Of a stretch of 64,000 nucleotides of DNA, positions 20,033 through 29,752 are shown piece by piece (position 1 is the stretch's first letter; each line of letters starts with the position of its first letter). The notes beneath the pieces are model-generated. The model saw only the letters and a program-made list of their open reading frames with translations, did not search any database and was not told the origin of the DNA. The DNA is taken from the NCBI GenBank assembly GCA_003478935.1, contig QUFP01000018.1, positions 16,805 through 80,804 on the forward strand. Direction: 5' to 3'. The position numbers and the translations under genes are program-made. The DNA is from Firmicutes bacterium AF25-13AC. Its GTDB lineage: Bacteria; Bacillota; Clostridia; Lachnospirales; Lachnospiraceae.

Positions 20033-21907
20033 ATGATAAGAAAGAAGTGGAAGCATTTTTTGATATCAGCTGCATTGCTTACAATTATATTTGTTAGTAT
20101 TGAACGTTACAATAATTATATTGGTCAGAAGTTTTATAAGGAAAGTACGCAGGGGCTGTTTGCTACATATGAGCAGCTTGATAAGACCTTTTTGATGTTT
20201 GTGCAGCGCAATTGGAATGCACTTGAGGACTGGTGCAATTATTTGAATTATTGTGTAGAAGAACAGGATAAAAAAGAACGAAATGCAGAAGATGGATGGG
20301 GTGATTTTGTAAATGACCGTAAAAATTGGCAGTACAGCGATTTTTATGTTTTTAATGAAGATTGTGAGTTCTGGACTATTGATGGACGAAGAGGAACGGC
20401 AGAGCACGTGAAGACCGCTTTTAAAGAGCTTTATGAAAAAAAGGGTCCTATTGTGTCAAGCTATGTTGCAAGCGATGGAGAAACTAAAATCGTATTTGCA
20501 GTTCCTTCAGATCCCATTGAGTTAAATAACGTGACATATACAGCGTTTGCAGTTTCATATGATAACAGTGTTGTAGAAAAGATGATTGGAGGTGGTGTAT
20601 ACAATAATAAAAGTGATTGTTACATAGTTGATTCTGATGGAACAGTGCTTATGTCACTTGAACCAGAGACGCAGATCACAGATGACTTTGACAATATTTT
20701 TGATTTTATTCAGAAAAAAACGCAGTCATATAACAAAGATTATCTGGAGCGCATGAAGAAAACTGTGCCAACAAAGGGCAAAGGAAGTATTTCATTTAAA
20801 TATCAAAAATCAGAGTATTATCTTGTCTATCAGCCGGTAGGAATTGACGACTGGTCAATTGTAGGTATTGTGGAAAAGAGTGTTGTTGACTCTGGTATGA
20901 GAATGGTTCAGGGAACGACTATCGTTTTGTTGTGCATGATGGCAATATGTATAATGATTGGAGTTGTCATTTTAATGAAGCAGCGTGCAAATGCACAGCT
21001 CCAAAAAGAAGCAGACGAGCGCATCAAAGCGGAAAAGAAAAAGGAAATTTCCGAGCAGCTGTTTTTGGGAATTTCGCAGATTGTTGACTGTTTTGCAATT
21101 TGCGATTTAGAAAATAACAGATATGAATATGAAGACAAGCGAGGCGAATATCTTTATCCGAAAAAAGGAGCTTATGACCAATTTATTAAGGAAATTTCTG
21201 ATCAATATACGATATTGACAGATGGAGAAAATGCAAAGTTTACGAATATGCTTTCTGTTTGGAATGTGCGGCAGCTGATAAAGGGACAGAAGGATTCTTA
21301 TTGTTTGGAGTATTGCGCCAGAGATAAAAGCAGATTCTTTATTATGAGTGTGATTCCGGTTGAGTGGGAAGGGGATATGCTTACAAAAATCATGCTTGTT
21401 ACACAGGATATGGGACAGCAGCATGAGCTTGAAAACCTTGCTAATACAGATGCGCTTACAGGACTCTTTAATAAACGTTATTTTGAAAAAATGATGGAAA
21501 TAAGAGATGAAAAGAAAAAACCGTATGCTCTGTTTTATATGGATCTTGATTTTTTTAAGCCTGTGAATGATACATATGGCCATGAGATGGGTGATAAAGT
21601 TCTAAAGGAAGTGGCAAAAAGACTTCTTAAATGTATCAGAAGCAATGATTATGCTTTCCGCATTGGCGGTGACGAATTTATGCTCATCTTAAACGGAAAT
21701 CTGGATGCACAGCTTTGTGAAAAGAGAATTGAGCGTATAAAAAAGCTGATTGGAGAACCGTATGAGTTTGATGGTCATACGATCAAGATAGGAATTAGCT
21801 GCGGAAGTGCTGTCTATCCTGATGATGCCGACTGTGCAGCAGATATCCAAAATCTTGCAGATAAACGCATGTATGAAGATAAGAAAATTAACCATGCACA
21901 GCGGTGA
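20033..21907 (+). CDS. Membrane diguanylate cyclase with extracellular sensor and GGDEF domain
   Basis: Encodes 624 residues; ATG at 20033 after a strong GGAGGCAAGAGG. One membrane helix near 8-25, a Cache-like extracellular domain of about 260 residues, a second helix near 290-315, a cytoplasmic PAS-like region, and a C-terminal GGDEF domain (LTGLFNKRYFEKM to RIGGDEFMLIL at about 545). The catalytic GGDEF signature is intact. RSND lies five residues before it and matches the RxxD inhibitory site, so product feedback is expected. It should make cyclic di-GMP in response to an external ligand. No EAL or HD-GYP partner is in the window. Confidence 0.9.
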   Translation: MIRKKWKHFLISAALLTIIFVSIERYNNYIGQKFYKESTQGLFATYEQLDKTFLMFVQRNWNALEDWCNYLNYCVEEQDKKERNAEDGWGDFVNDRKNWQYSDFYVFNEDCEFWTIDGRRGTAEHVKTAFKELYEKKGPIVSSYVASDGETKIVFAVPSDPIELNNVTYTAFAVSYDNSVVEKMIGGGVYNNKSDCYIVDSDGTVLMSLEPETQITDDFDNIFDFIQKKTQSYNKDYLERMKKTVPTKGKGSISFKYQKSEYYLVYQPVGIDDWSIVGIVEKSVVDSGMRMVQGTTIVLLCMMAICIMIGVVILMKQRANAQLQKEADERIKAEKKKEISEQLFLGISQIVDCFAICDLENNRYEYEDKRGEYLYPKKGAYDQFIKEISDQYTILTDGENAKFTNMLSVWNVRQLIKGQKDSYCLEYCARDKSRFFIMSVIPVEWEGDMLTKIMLVTQDMGQQHELENLANTDALTGLFNKRYFEKMMEIRDEKKKPYALFYMDLDFFKPVNDTYGHEMGDKVLKEVAKRLLKCIRSNDYAFRIGGDEFMLILNGNLDAQLCEKRIERIKKLIGEPYEFDGHTIKIGISCGSAVYPDDADCAADIQNLADKRMYEDKKINHAQR

Positions 21908-21925
21908 AAAACATCAAGGCAGGTC

Positions 21926-21934
21926 GGGGGGGGG
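21926..21934 (+). repeat. Nine-base G tract
   Basis: Nine consecutive G lie between the diguanylate cyclase stop codon and the pheST promoter. A second G9 tract occurs at 63888-63896. Such tracts are length-variable and error-prone in sequencing. Confidence 0.9.
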
Positions 21935-21962
21935 TTGACTTCTCTTTGAAAACTGTTATAAT
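21935..21962 (+). promoter_or_regulatory. Sigma-A promoter of the pheS-pheT transcription unit
   Basis: TTGACT (21935-21940) and TATAAT (21957-21962) with a 16-base spacer, directly upstream of the T-box leader. Confidence 0.7.
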
Positions 21963-21968
21963 AAACGA

Positions 21969-22245
21969 TGACTGAGAAAATGTGTAAGTAGTCTGTACCA
22001 TTCGGTTTTCCAGAGAGGCCGCATAACCTGCTGAGAGTGCTGCCATCCGCCTACAGATGAATTTCAGCATTGGAGTCTTCCACGAAAATTTTGTTTCTGA
22101 CAAAAGCTAAGTGGATGCAGCTGCTGCATTATGGCAGATCAAGTGCGGATTGTAATAATTTTTATAATCCGAACATGGGTGGTACCGCGGATTTATTCGT
22201 CCCATAAAGGTTTTTTTAAAGCCTCTATGGGACTTTTTTATTTGG
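21969..22245 (+). promoter_or_regulatory. T-box leader (phenylalanine) upstream of pheS
   Basis: The leader contains the T-box core GGGTGGTACCGCGG (22177-22190), which base-pairs with the acceptor end of uncharged tRNA in the antiterminator. A stem I region with GAGAG-type bulges precedes it. The proposed specifier is TTC (22063-22065, in GAATTTCAGC), matching tRNA-Phe and the pheS gene downstream. A terminator ends the leader. Low charged tRNA-Phe should allow read-through into pheST. Confidence 0.9.
22199..22240 (+). terminator. T-box terminator of pheST leader
   Basis: GTCCCATA-AAGG pairs with CCTCTATGGGAC, followed by TTTTTTA. It is the alternative to the antiterminator containing the T-box core. 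Confidence 0.85.
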
Positions 22246-22250
22246 TGATT

Positions 22251-22300
22251 TTTCAGAGCCTCGCAGAGGCATTTTGCGAAGGGGGGTTCTGAATAGTTAC
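22251..22300. repeat. Short copy of a MITE-like repeat
   Basis: TTTCAGAGCC...TTTTGCGAA...GGTTCTGAATAGTTAC. The right 30 bases match the right end of the element at 43475-43617, and TTCAGAGCC matches its left terminal repeat. The copy is internally deleted. It sits between the T-box terminator and pheS, so it lies inside the read-through transcript. Confidence 0.65.
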
Positions 22301-22367
22301 GATATTTGTTCGCCCCATAGAAAAAGCAACATTTAAGCAACATTTAAGAAAGCAGAGGAAAGGTTAT

Positions 22368-23414
22368 ATGCAGGAAACACACAAGCTGTCCGACAATCTT
22401 GCTGCTCTGAAGGAGAAGATTGAGACCGGACTGGAAGGATTGTCCAATTCTAAGGAACTGTATGAGTTCAGAAGCTCTTATCTGGAAGGAAAAAAGAGTA
22501 AGATCAGCGAGCTGATGAAGGAAATGAGAAATCTTGCACCAGAAGAGCGTGCAGGATACGGAAAGTCAGTAAACGAGTTAAAGGAGTGGGCGATTGATCG
22601 TTTCTCCAAGATGGAAGAAAAAATGAAGCAGTTAGAGTTACAGCGCCGCTATGAGTCTGAAAAAATCGACCTGACACTTCCGGCAGATGAGACTGGCATT
22701 GGAAATCTTCATCCGATTACACTTGTTCGCAACCAGTTAATCGATATCTTTGCAGGCATGGGCTTTGAGATCTATGAGGGCGCAGAGATCGAAAATGATT
22801 ACTATAACTTTACGGCATTGAACACACCGAAGGATCATCCGGCAAGAGATATGCAGGATACTTTCTATCTGTCACCAGAGTTCTTGCTTCGCACACAGAC
22901 CTCATCAGGTCAGATTCATGTTATGGAGAACAAGAAGCCGCCGATCAAGATTTTATCACCAGGAAGAGTATTCCGTTCTGATGATGATGCGACTCATTCT
23001 CCAATGTTCCATCAGATGGAAGGTCTTGTTGTTGACAAGGGAATTACTCTGTCTGATTTAAAGGGTATGCTTGATCTGTTTGTAAAGAAAATTTACGGAG
23101 AGGGAACTGTGACCCGTCTTCGTCCGTCCTACTTCCCATTTACAGAGCCGTCTGTAGAGGTTGACTGCAGCTGCTTTGAGTGCGGCGGCAAGGGCTGTAA
23201 TTTGTGTAAGGGAACTGGCTGGATCGAAATTCTTGGTGCTGGCGTAGTAAATAAGAAAGTCCTTGAAAACTGTGGCATCGATTCCGAAGAATACAGCGGT
23301 TTTGCATTTGGTATCGGTCTTGAGCGTACTGCAATGCTTAAGTATGGTATCAACAACATCAAGATGCTGTTTGGATCGGATCTGCGTGTCCTGAAACAGA
23401 TTAACGAGAAATAA
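22368..23414 (+). CDS. pheS: Phenylalanyl-tRNA synthetase alpha subunit
   Basis: Encodes 348 residues, normal for bacterial PheS. An N-terminal coiled coil (to about 90) is followed by the class II core: motif 2 region [18 protein letters not shown], which binds Phe and ATP, and motif 3 [18 protein letters not shown]. It pairs with PheT as an alpha2-beta2 enzyme that charges tRNA-Phe. ATG at 22368 after GGAAAGG. Expression is under the Phe T-box leader. pheT follows after 18 bases. Confidence 0.98.
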   Translation: MQETHKLSDNLAALKEKIETGLEGLSNSKELYEFRSSYLEGKKSKISELMKEMRNLAPEERAGYGKSVNELKEWAIDRFSKMEEKMKQLELQRRYESEKIDLTLPADETGIGNLHPITLVRNQLIDIFAGMGFEIYEGAEIENDYYNFTALNTPKDHPARDMQDTFYLSPEFLLRTQTSSGQIHVMENKKPPIKILSPGRVFRSDDDATHSPMFHQMEGLVVDKGITLSDLKGMLDLFVKKIYGEGTVTRLRPSYFPFTEPSVEVDCSCFECGGKGCNLCKGTGWIEILGAGVVNKKVLENCGIDSEEYSGFAFGIGLERTAMLKYGINNIKMLFGSDLRVLKQINEK

Positions 23415-23432
23415 GAAAGGACGGAAACGAAT

Positions 23433-25877
23433 ATGTTAGTACCATTAAGTTGGCTTAAAGAATATGTAGATATTGATGTAACACCGCAGGAGCTTGAAAA
23501 AAAGCTGTTTGACGGCGGATTTGAGGTAGAGGAGCTGTATCAGGTTGGTCATGACATCGATAAGATTGTAGTTGGTCTTGTTGAGACTTGCGAGCCGATT
23601 CCAGAGACACATCTTCATGTGTGTCAGGTTAATGCAGGTGAGTATGGCACTATGCAGATTTGCTGCGGCGCTGACAATGTACAGGCAGGCGGCAAGTATC
23701 CAGTAGCACTTGTTGGTGCAACTGTTTATGCAACAGCAAAGGATCATAAGACAATCGAAGGCGTGATGACAATTAAAAAGGGTAAGCTTCGCGGTTTTGA
23801 GTCATATGGTATGCTTTGCTCTGGAACAGAGCTTGGCTTAACAGAGGATCTGTATCCGGGTGCAGGCTACAATGGTTTGTTAGAGATGCCGGCTGATGCA
23901 CAGCCTGGTGCAGATGTAAAGGCTATCACAGGTCTTGATGACTGGATGTTTGACATCTCATTAACTGCAAACAGACCGGACTGCCAGAGCATCTTAGGAA
24001 TCGCAAGAGAGGTTTCTGCAATGCTTGAGAAGCCATTAAAGATGCCGTCAACCGATTATACAGAGACTGATGTAAAGAAGGATGGCTTTAAGGTAAGTGT
24101 TGAGGCACCAGATCTTTGCCCGCGTTACAGTGCACACTATGTATATGATGTAAAGATGGGTGAGTCTCCGGCATGGATGAAGCGTCGTCTTGCACTTGTT
24201 GGTATTGGATCAATCAGTAACATCGTAGATATCACAAACTATGTATTAAAAGAGATCGGACAGCCAATGCATGCATTTGACTGCTCTTACCTTGAGGGCA
24301 ACGAGATTTGCGTAAGAAGAGCACATGAGGGTGAGAAGATTGTTACACTTGATGAGCAGGAGTACACAATGTCACCAGCTAATCTTGTTATCTGCGATGG
24401 CGTAAAGCCAGTTGCATTAGCAGGTGTTATGGGCGGATTAAATTCCGAGATTCGTGACACAACAGAAAGTGTTATGTTTGAGGCTGCCAAGTTTGCAAGA
24501 GATAATGTCAGAAAGACTGCAAGAGCACTTGGAAAGTCTTCTGATTCAAGTTCAAGATTCGAGAAGGGTGTGGATGAGTATTCAACTGTTCTTGGTATGA
24601 AGCGTGCACTTCATTTAATCGAGGAGCTTGGCTGCGGAAAGGTATCTTCTACTCATGTAGATGTTAATGTTGGAAACAGCATCGAGCCACAGCCGATGCA
24701 GGTAAGCATCCATAAGGTAAACAGCGTTCTTGGAATTGAGGTTCCGGCAGAGGAGATTGTACGCCTGATGAAGAATTTAAACTTCAATCCGACAATTGAC
24801 GGTGATGTATTGACTCTTCAGGTACCAGCTTACCGTGAGGATATGTTGCCAGAGGGTGAGAATGATGTAGAGCGTTATCCAGATGTGGCAGAGGAAGTAA
24901 TTCGTATGTATGGTTATGACCATATTAAGTCAACATTTATGCCATCTGCACAGGTAACAGCAGGCGGATATAACAAAGAGCAGAAGGGCGAGCTTGCATT
25001 AAAGCGTACTCTTTGTACTATGGGTGCATATGAGTGTATGCATTACTCTTTCTTCTCTCCGTCTGATTTGGATCTTTTGAAGTTCCCGGCTGATGCGAAG
25101 GAGCGTTTCGCAATTCAGATCATGAATCCAATCAATATTGATCTGTCATTAATGCGCACCACACTTGCTGCATCAATGCTCAATGCTATTTCAAGAAATG
25201 AAAAGCAGGGTATTCTTGATGGAAGACTTTTTGAGGTTGCAAATATCTTTATTCCGAAAAATCTGCCGCTTACCGAGTATCCGGATGAGAGAAAAACACT
25301 TTGTGTTGGTACCTTCGGTGCAAAGGAATCCTTCTACACAATGAAGGGCATTGCAAACGGAATCGCAGACAGCTTAGATGTTGAATTTACTTATGAGCCA
25401 ATTCAGAAATCCTTCCTGCATCCGTATCAGGCAGTAAAGGTATTATGTGAGGGCGAAGAAATTGGTTATTTCGGTAAGGTTGCGTACGATATTCAGGACA
25501 AGTTAAGCATGCGTGCAAGCGCATATGTTATGGAGCTTGATCTGGAGATTCTGTCCAAGTGGTATGATAAGAAGAGAACCTTCATTCCGCTGCCAAAGTT
25601 TGCAGAGGAGAAGCGTGACCTTGCATTCGTAATGGATAAGGCAATCACATGTGGCCAGATCGAGGACTGCATCCGCAAGGAAAATAAGTATGTAAAGGAA
25701 ATCAAGCTGTTTGATATCTACGAGGGAGGCCAGATTCCGGAAGGAAAGAAGAGTATGGCATTCTCTATCACATTCGTTCCAAAGGATGAGGCATTTGACG
25801 ATGCACGCGTTCAGAAGTTCGTTGACAAGATCTGTGCAAAGTTAAACGAGGAGTACGGCGTCGAGCTGAGAGCGTAA
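23433..25877 (+). CDS. pheT: Phenylalanyl-tRNA synthetase beta subunit
   Basis: Encodes 814 residues, the usual full-length bacterial PheT. Domains in order: tRNA-binding OB fold (about 40-150; ETCEPIPETHLHVCQVNAG), B3/B4 editing domain (about 210-385), B5 domain (about 405-480), the class II-like core, and the C-terminal FDX-ACB anticodon-binding domain (KEIKLFDIYEGGQIPEGKKS onward). It has a good ribosome site (AGAAAGGACGG) and is followed by a terminator, so pheST is a two-gene unit. Confidence 0.98.
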   Translation: MLVPLSWLKEYVDIDVTPQELEKKLFDGGFEVEELYQVGHDIDKIVVGLVETCEPIPETHLHVCQVNAGEYGTMQICCGADNVQAGGKYPVALVGATVYATAKDHKTIEGVMTIKKGKLRGFESYGMLCSGTELGLTEDLYPGAGYNGLLEMPADAQPGADVKAITGLDDWMFDISLTANRPDCQSILGIAREVSAMLEKPLKMPSTDYTETDVKKDGFKVSVEAPDLCPRYSAHYVYDVKMGESPAWMKRRLALVGIGSISNIVDITNYVLKEIGQPMHAFDCSYLEGNEICVRRAHEGEKIVTLDEQEYTMSPANLVICDGVKPVALAGVMGGLNSEIRDTTESVMFEAAKFARDNVRKTARALGKSSDSSSRFEKGVDEYSTVLGMKRALHLIEELGCGKVSSTHVDVNVGNSIEPQPMQVSIHKVNSVLGIEVPAEEIVRLMKNLNFNPTIDGDVLTLQVPAYREDMLPEGENDVERYPDVAEEVIRMYGYDHIKSTFMPSAQVTAGGYNKEQKGELALKRTLCTMGAYECMHYSFFSPSDLDLLKFPADAKERFAIQIMNPINIDLSLMRTTLAASMLNAISRNEKQGILDGRLFEVANIFIPKNLPLTEYPDERKTLCVGTFGAKESFYTMKGIANGIADSLDVEFTYEPIQKSFLHPYQAVKVLCEGEEIGYFGKVAYDIQDKLSMRASAYVMELDLEILSKWYDKKRTFIPLPKFAEEKRDLAFVMDKAITCGQIEDCIRKENKYVKEIKLFDIYEGGQIPEGKKSMAFSITFVPKDEAFDDARVQKFVDKICAKLNEEYGVELRA

Positions 25878-25971
25878 GGTGTTCGCTGTATTTCGGTGAA
25901 TCGCATTCATGTATAAAATTTATATTGAAATTGCAAATATATAAAAACAAAAGAATTCGATAGGATTAAAT

Positions 25972-26015
25972 AAAATCTCCCGCGTAGTTCGTATGAATTG
26001 CGAGGGAGATTTTTC
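25972..26015 (+). terminator. Terminator after pheT
   Basis: AAAATCTCCCGCG pairs with CGAGGGAGATTTTT around a 15-base loop, with A and T tracts at both sides. The remainder of the 25878-26218 gap is AT-rich and holds the candidate ECF promoter only. Confidence 0.8.
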
Positions 26016-26077
26016 GTTAAGGTGCAGATGGGATACGTTTTTCCTTTGGTTTATTATTGATTTTCTTTCGAATTTTT

Positions 26078-26104
26078 TGTAAGATAATAAAAAAAATCTT
26101 GTCT
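26078..26104 (+). promoter_or_regulatory. Candidate ECF-type autoregulatory promoter
   Basis: TGTAAGAT (26078-26085) and TTGTCT (26099-26104) resemble the conserved -35 and -10 elements of ECF sigma promoters rather than sigma-A boxes, and they lie upstream of an ECF sigma gene. Autoregulation is inferred. A leader of about 105 bases follows. Confidence 0.35.
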
Positions 26105-26218
26105 ATATAAATGAAAACGTCTTTAAAGGAAAGAAAATATGTAGAAATGCATATTAGCATTCTAGAGTCTGGTGATGGTGGAACGATAAAGGAAAACATA
26201 GCGAGAGGAGGGATTTTT

Positions 26219-26779
26219 ATGCGCGATCAGGAAATCACAGAGCTATTCTGGGAGCGAAAAGAGCAAGCAGTAACAGAGTCCAACATTCGATACGGCGCGT
26301 ATTGCCGGCGAATTTCCTATAATATACTGGCAAACAAGGAAGATGTTGAAGAGTGTATGAATGATACTTGGTATCAGGCGTGGAACGCAATTCCTCCGCA
26401 GCGCCCATTGTGTTTAAAAGCATTTTTCGGGAAAATTATTCGCAATCTTTCTCTCAACCGTTGGAAGTGGGATCGGGCAGGAAAACGGATTCGACCAGAA
26501 GCAATGCTTGTGCTAGATGAATTAGGCGAATGCGTGTCGGGGCGTGAACAGCCAGAGGACGTGGTACTCGCAGAGGAACTCAAAAAAGAAATTAACCGAT
26601 TTTTGCATGGACTTTCCACTCGTGAACAAGGCATGTTTGTTCAACGATATTTTTATCTGGAGTCAATTAAAAGCATTGCGCGATATCATGGCATTACCGA
26701 AAATGCAGTTTCGGTAAATTTAAACCGTGTGCGCAAACAGTTAAAGCAGTATCTCTCAGAAAGGGGGTACAACTTATGA
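26219..26779 (+). CDS. ECF-type RNA polymerase sigma factor
   Basis: Encodes 186 residues. Region 2 is visible as YCRRISYNILANKEDVEECM followed by NDTWYQAWN, and region 4 as FLHGLSTREQGMFVQRYFYL followed by SIKSIARYHGITENAVSVNL. There is no region 1 or 3, as expected for extracytoplasmic-function sigma factors. The ATG at 26219 follows GAGAGGAGGG; in-frame codons from 26111 lack a ribosome site. Its stop overlaps the next gene (ATGA), which encodes a membrane protein likely to hold it inactive. Confidence 0.9.
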   Translation: MRDQEITELFWERKEQAVTESNIRYGAYCRRISYNILANKEDVEECMNDTWYQAWNAIPPQRPLCLKAFFGKIIRNLSLNRWKWDRAGKRIRPEAMLVLDELGECVSGREQPEDVVLAEELKKEINRFLHGLSTREQGMFVQRYFYLESIKSIARYHGITENAVSVNLNRVRKQLKQYLSERGYNL

Positions 26780-27981
26780 AGAAAGAAGATTTTTTAAAAC
26801 TTATGGATGGCATCGATGATCGCTTAGTCGAAAAATATGCAATTTCAGACGAGGCAGAGGCAAGACAAAAACAAATTAGGAGACAGAGACGACAGCGATG
26901 GCTCAACCAAGTAACAGGGTGTGCAGTTGCAGCGATAATTCTTGGCGTGATTGGTGTTGCAATGCTGTGCGCTTCCTTTGGCATTGTAAGAATGGACAGA
27001 CAAAGCCAAAAAACTCCAGTATCTCTTGGTGATGGCAACGATTCTCAAAATAATGAGAATAATGGAGATGAGGAAAAAGAGCTTTTGTTACAGGCATACC
27101 TTTCTTATATTGGAGTGGAGGAGCAGGACATTCAGGAAATCCAAAAGATGAACCAACAGATAGAAACGATTATTCTTACAAAAGGGGACAGTGAGCAGCA
27201 GTCAGTATCTATTGAAACAGCGGTATATTTGGTGTATACCACAAATCAAGATAAGGTATTAGCAGTGCTTGCAGTTGATCTGCCCGATAAGGCAGTTCAA
27301 TATGGATGCAGTGAAATCGAGATTGTGGATAACTGGAAGCAATATGAGGTCTCACAGGCGAATGCAGTACTTTATTCAGAGGAGACGCAGGAGTTTCAGT
27401 CACTCAGATGTGATACGACGAATGAGTACCAGCTTGCAATTTCAGGTATAAGTAGTGCGAAGGGGAATACTAAAAGCACGTCTCGAATGGTAGTCAGCTT
27501 TACGGTTGACAGGACAAGGCGCAGCCTAAATTTAGAGGGGTATCGGGTTCTATTCCACCTGAAAAGTACATTTTTGTGGGTGCTGGCAGCGTGGACCTTG
27601 GCCGCAGCTATAGTAATTGCTGCAGCATTGTGGTTCTTAAATCGCTCAGTAAAATTAAAAGAAGGCACAAAAGCAGGTCGCTTCCTGTTTGGTAAAGAAA
27701 TAGAATATGGAGCAGTCGTAGAAAAGATAGAGAATATTGATCTTTTTAACCCATCTCAATATATAACGAAAAACGGAGTTGTTAGTCCAGGTTCATCTGG
27801 GCGCTACCATGTAGAGTTTCGCTTGCAGGATGATACACATATTGAACTGAGTGTATCGGCTAAGCAGGCAGGAAAATTTGAACCGGGTATGCGCGGAACA
27901 CTTGTCCATCGAAGAAATATTTTGATGTCCTTTGTGCCAGAGGATGTGGAAAAATCGGAGTATCATGAAACCAAAAGATAA
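26776..27981 (+). CDS. Membrane protein, probable anti-sigma partner with DUF2500-like C-terminus
   Basis: Encodes 401 residues. A cytoplasmic N-terminus of about 40 residues is rich in Arg/Lys, a membrane helix spans about 44-66, then an extracellular region of about 195 residues, a second helix near 263-285, and a C-terminal cytoplasmic beta domain (YHVEFRLQDDTHIELSV and GMRGTLVHRRNILMSF) resembling DUF2500 domains. It is translationally coupled to the ECF sigma gene. I infer that its N-terminus binds the sigma factor; I do not recognise a zinc anti-sigma motif. Confidence 0.6.
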   Translation: MKKEDFLKLMDGIDDRLVEKYAISDEAEARQKQIRRQRRQRWLNQVTGCAVAAIILGVIGVAMLCASFGIVRMDRQSQKTPVSLGDGNDSQNNENNGDEEKELLLQAYLSYIGVEEQDIQEIQKMNQQIETIILTKGDSEQQSVSIETAVYLVYTTNQDKVLAVLAVDLPDKAVQYGCSEIEIVDNWKQYEVSQANAVLYSEETQEFQSLRCDTTNEYQLAISGISSAKGNTKSTSRMVVSFTVDRTRRSLNLEGYRVLFHLKSTFLWVLAAWTLAAAIVIAAALWFLNRSVKLKEGTKAGRFLFGKEIEYGAVVEKIENIDLFNPSQYITKNGVVSPGSSGRYHVEFRLQDDTHIELSVSAKQAGKFEPGMRGTLVHRRNILMSFVPEDVEKSEYHETKR

Positions 27982-28001
27982 TTAAAATTTCGTCAGCTAT
28001 A

Positions 28002-28076
28002 CTGCCACTTGTTATTGATCATTCGGTCACATTGGACTATGAATTCAATGACAAGTGGCAGAATGCATGGTATAAT
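28002..28076 (+). promoter_or_regulatory. Promoter overlapped by a 17-base inverted repeat
   Basis: CTGCCACTTGTTATTGA (28002-28018) and TCAATGACAAGTGGCAG (28045-28061) are inverted copies with one mismatch and a 26-base spacer. ATGACA (28048-28053) and TATAAT (28071-28076) form a promoter with 17-base spacing, so the -35 box lies inside the right arm. It could be an operator, or a terminator for the sigma operon combined with a promoter for the ATPase gene. Confidence 0.5.
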
Positions 28077-28140
28077 GATTTTACCATAAGAAGTGCCGTA
28101 TTATGGTGATTTAAAAGAAACAGGAAGGAGTGTCAGCAGA

Positions 28141-29735
28141 ATGGGATATTATGTTAATCCATCAGCAGAAAGTTTTGCGGCGATTGCAAGGAGCAAGACA
28201 TATGTAGATAAGACTGGGTTAATCGAATATATGAATGCAGTTGTACAGACAGATCGTATGTTAGTCTGCTCAAGTAGACCAAGAAGATTCGGAAAATCAT
28301 TTGCAGCAAAAATGCTTGCGGCATACTATTCAAGAGGTGCAGATTCAAAAGATATTTTTCAAAATTTGAAAATTGGAAAAGAAACAAAATGCGAGCATCA
28401 AAATCAATACGATGTCATTTTTCTTGATATCACGCTTTTTCTTTCGATTGCGGATACTCCGGATCTTGTGGTAAAGGAAATTCAAAAAGATGTAATTCAA
28501 GAGTTAAAATCAGAATTTCCAGAATCAATTCATGATGAAACAGAGTCCTTATTAAAAGCATTGATGCAGATTCACTCAGCTACAAAACGTAAGTTTTTCA
28601 TCATTATTGATGAGTGGGATGCATTGTTTCGAGAAGCAAAACAGGATACAACTATTCAACGAGAATATATACAGTTGTTGCGCAGCTATTCAAAAACAAT
28701 GTGACGCCTCAGATCATCGCAGGTGCGTATATGACAGGTATTTTGCCTATAAAAAAATATGGAACACAGTCAGCTTTAACGGATTTTCGCGAATATACAA
28801 TGTTAGAGCCAGGACCACTTGCGCCGTTTGTTGGTTTTACACAGGTGGAAGTTAAGAGACTTTGCGAAGAATATCCGCTTGATTTTGATCAGGCTCAGAA
28901 ATGGTATGATGGATATATATTTGAACAAGCAGGGCATATCTATAGCCCAAATTCGATTATAGAAGCCATTCAAAATAAGAGTTTTGCAAATTATTGGACG
29001 CAGACAGAAACTTATGAGTCGCTTATGACATATATTGACTTGAATTTCGATGGACTAAAAGATTCTGTAATTGACATGATCGGAGGAATGCGGTGTAAGG
29101 TTGATGTTGGCTCCTTCCAGAATGATATGACCTCTCTTAGGAGTAAGGATGATGTACTGACATTGTTTGTTCATCTGGGATATTTGGCATATGATAGAAA
29201 AACGCGGGAAGTATTTATCCCAAATGAAGAGATTCGAGAGGAATTTATTCGTTCAATAAAAAATGGAAGCAGAAAAGAATTGGTTAAGGCAGTAGAATTG
29301 TCAGATAAGTTGCTCCGTGCGACAATCAATAAGGATGAGTCAACGGTTGCAGAGATTATAGGAGAGGCACATCAGGCAAATACTTCTCCAAAATTTTACA
29401 ATAATGAGCAGGCATTACGCAGTGTTGTTATAATGGCATATTTGAGTAGTGTAGATGATTATATCCGTTTTGAAGAATTAGCAAGTGGAAAAGGATATAT
29501 TGACTTATTATTTTTACCAGCATTGCAATCATCAAAGCCGGCACTTATAATCGAGCTTAAGTGGAATAAGAGTGCAGAAAAAGCAGTACAGCAGGAACAG
29601 GATCAGCAGTATTGGAAATTTGCAAAGCAGTTTCGATACAAAGGGAAAATACTGTTAGTCGGAATTAACTATAATTCGAAAACCAAAAAACATACTTGCA
29701 AAATTAAAGAAATTGAGTCTTTAGAAAAAAATTAG
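28141..29735 (+). CDS. AAA-ATPase with C-terminal PD-(D/E)XK nuclease-like domain (frameshifted)
   Basis: About 531 residues after restoring one base. N-terminal AAA-ATPase-like domain (ETYVDKTGLI-type motif here as KTYVDKTGLIEYM; Walker A-like SSRPRRFGKSFAAKML; Walker B FFIIIDEWDALF), then YMTGILPIKKYGTQSALTDF, and a C-terminal PD-(D/E)XK-like domain (YIDLLFLPALQSSKPALIIELKWNKS). The family (PF09820/PF08011) occurs in many copies in gut Clostridia and Bacteroidia; function unknown. ATG at 28141 after GGAAGGAG. The frame breaks near 28686-28690: LLRSYSKTM becomes LLRSLFKNNVTPQII with one extra T. The first frame stops at 28704. Confidence 0.82.
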
Positions 29736-29752
29736 GGCTAATAGGTACAAAA

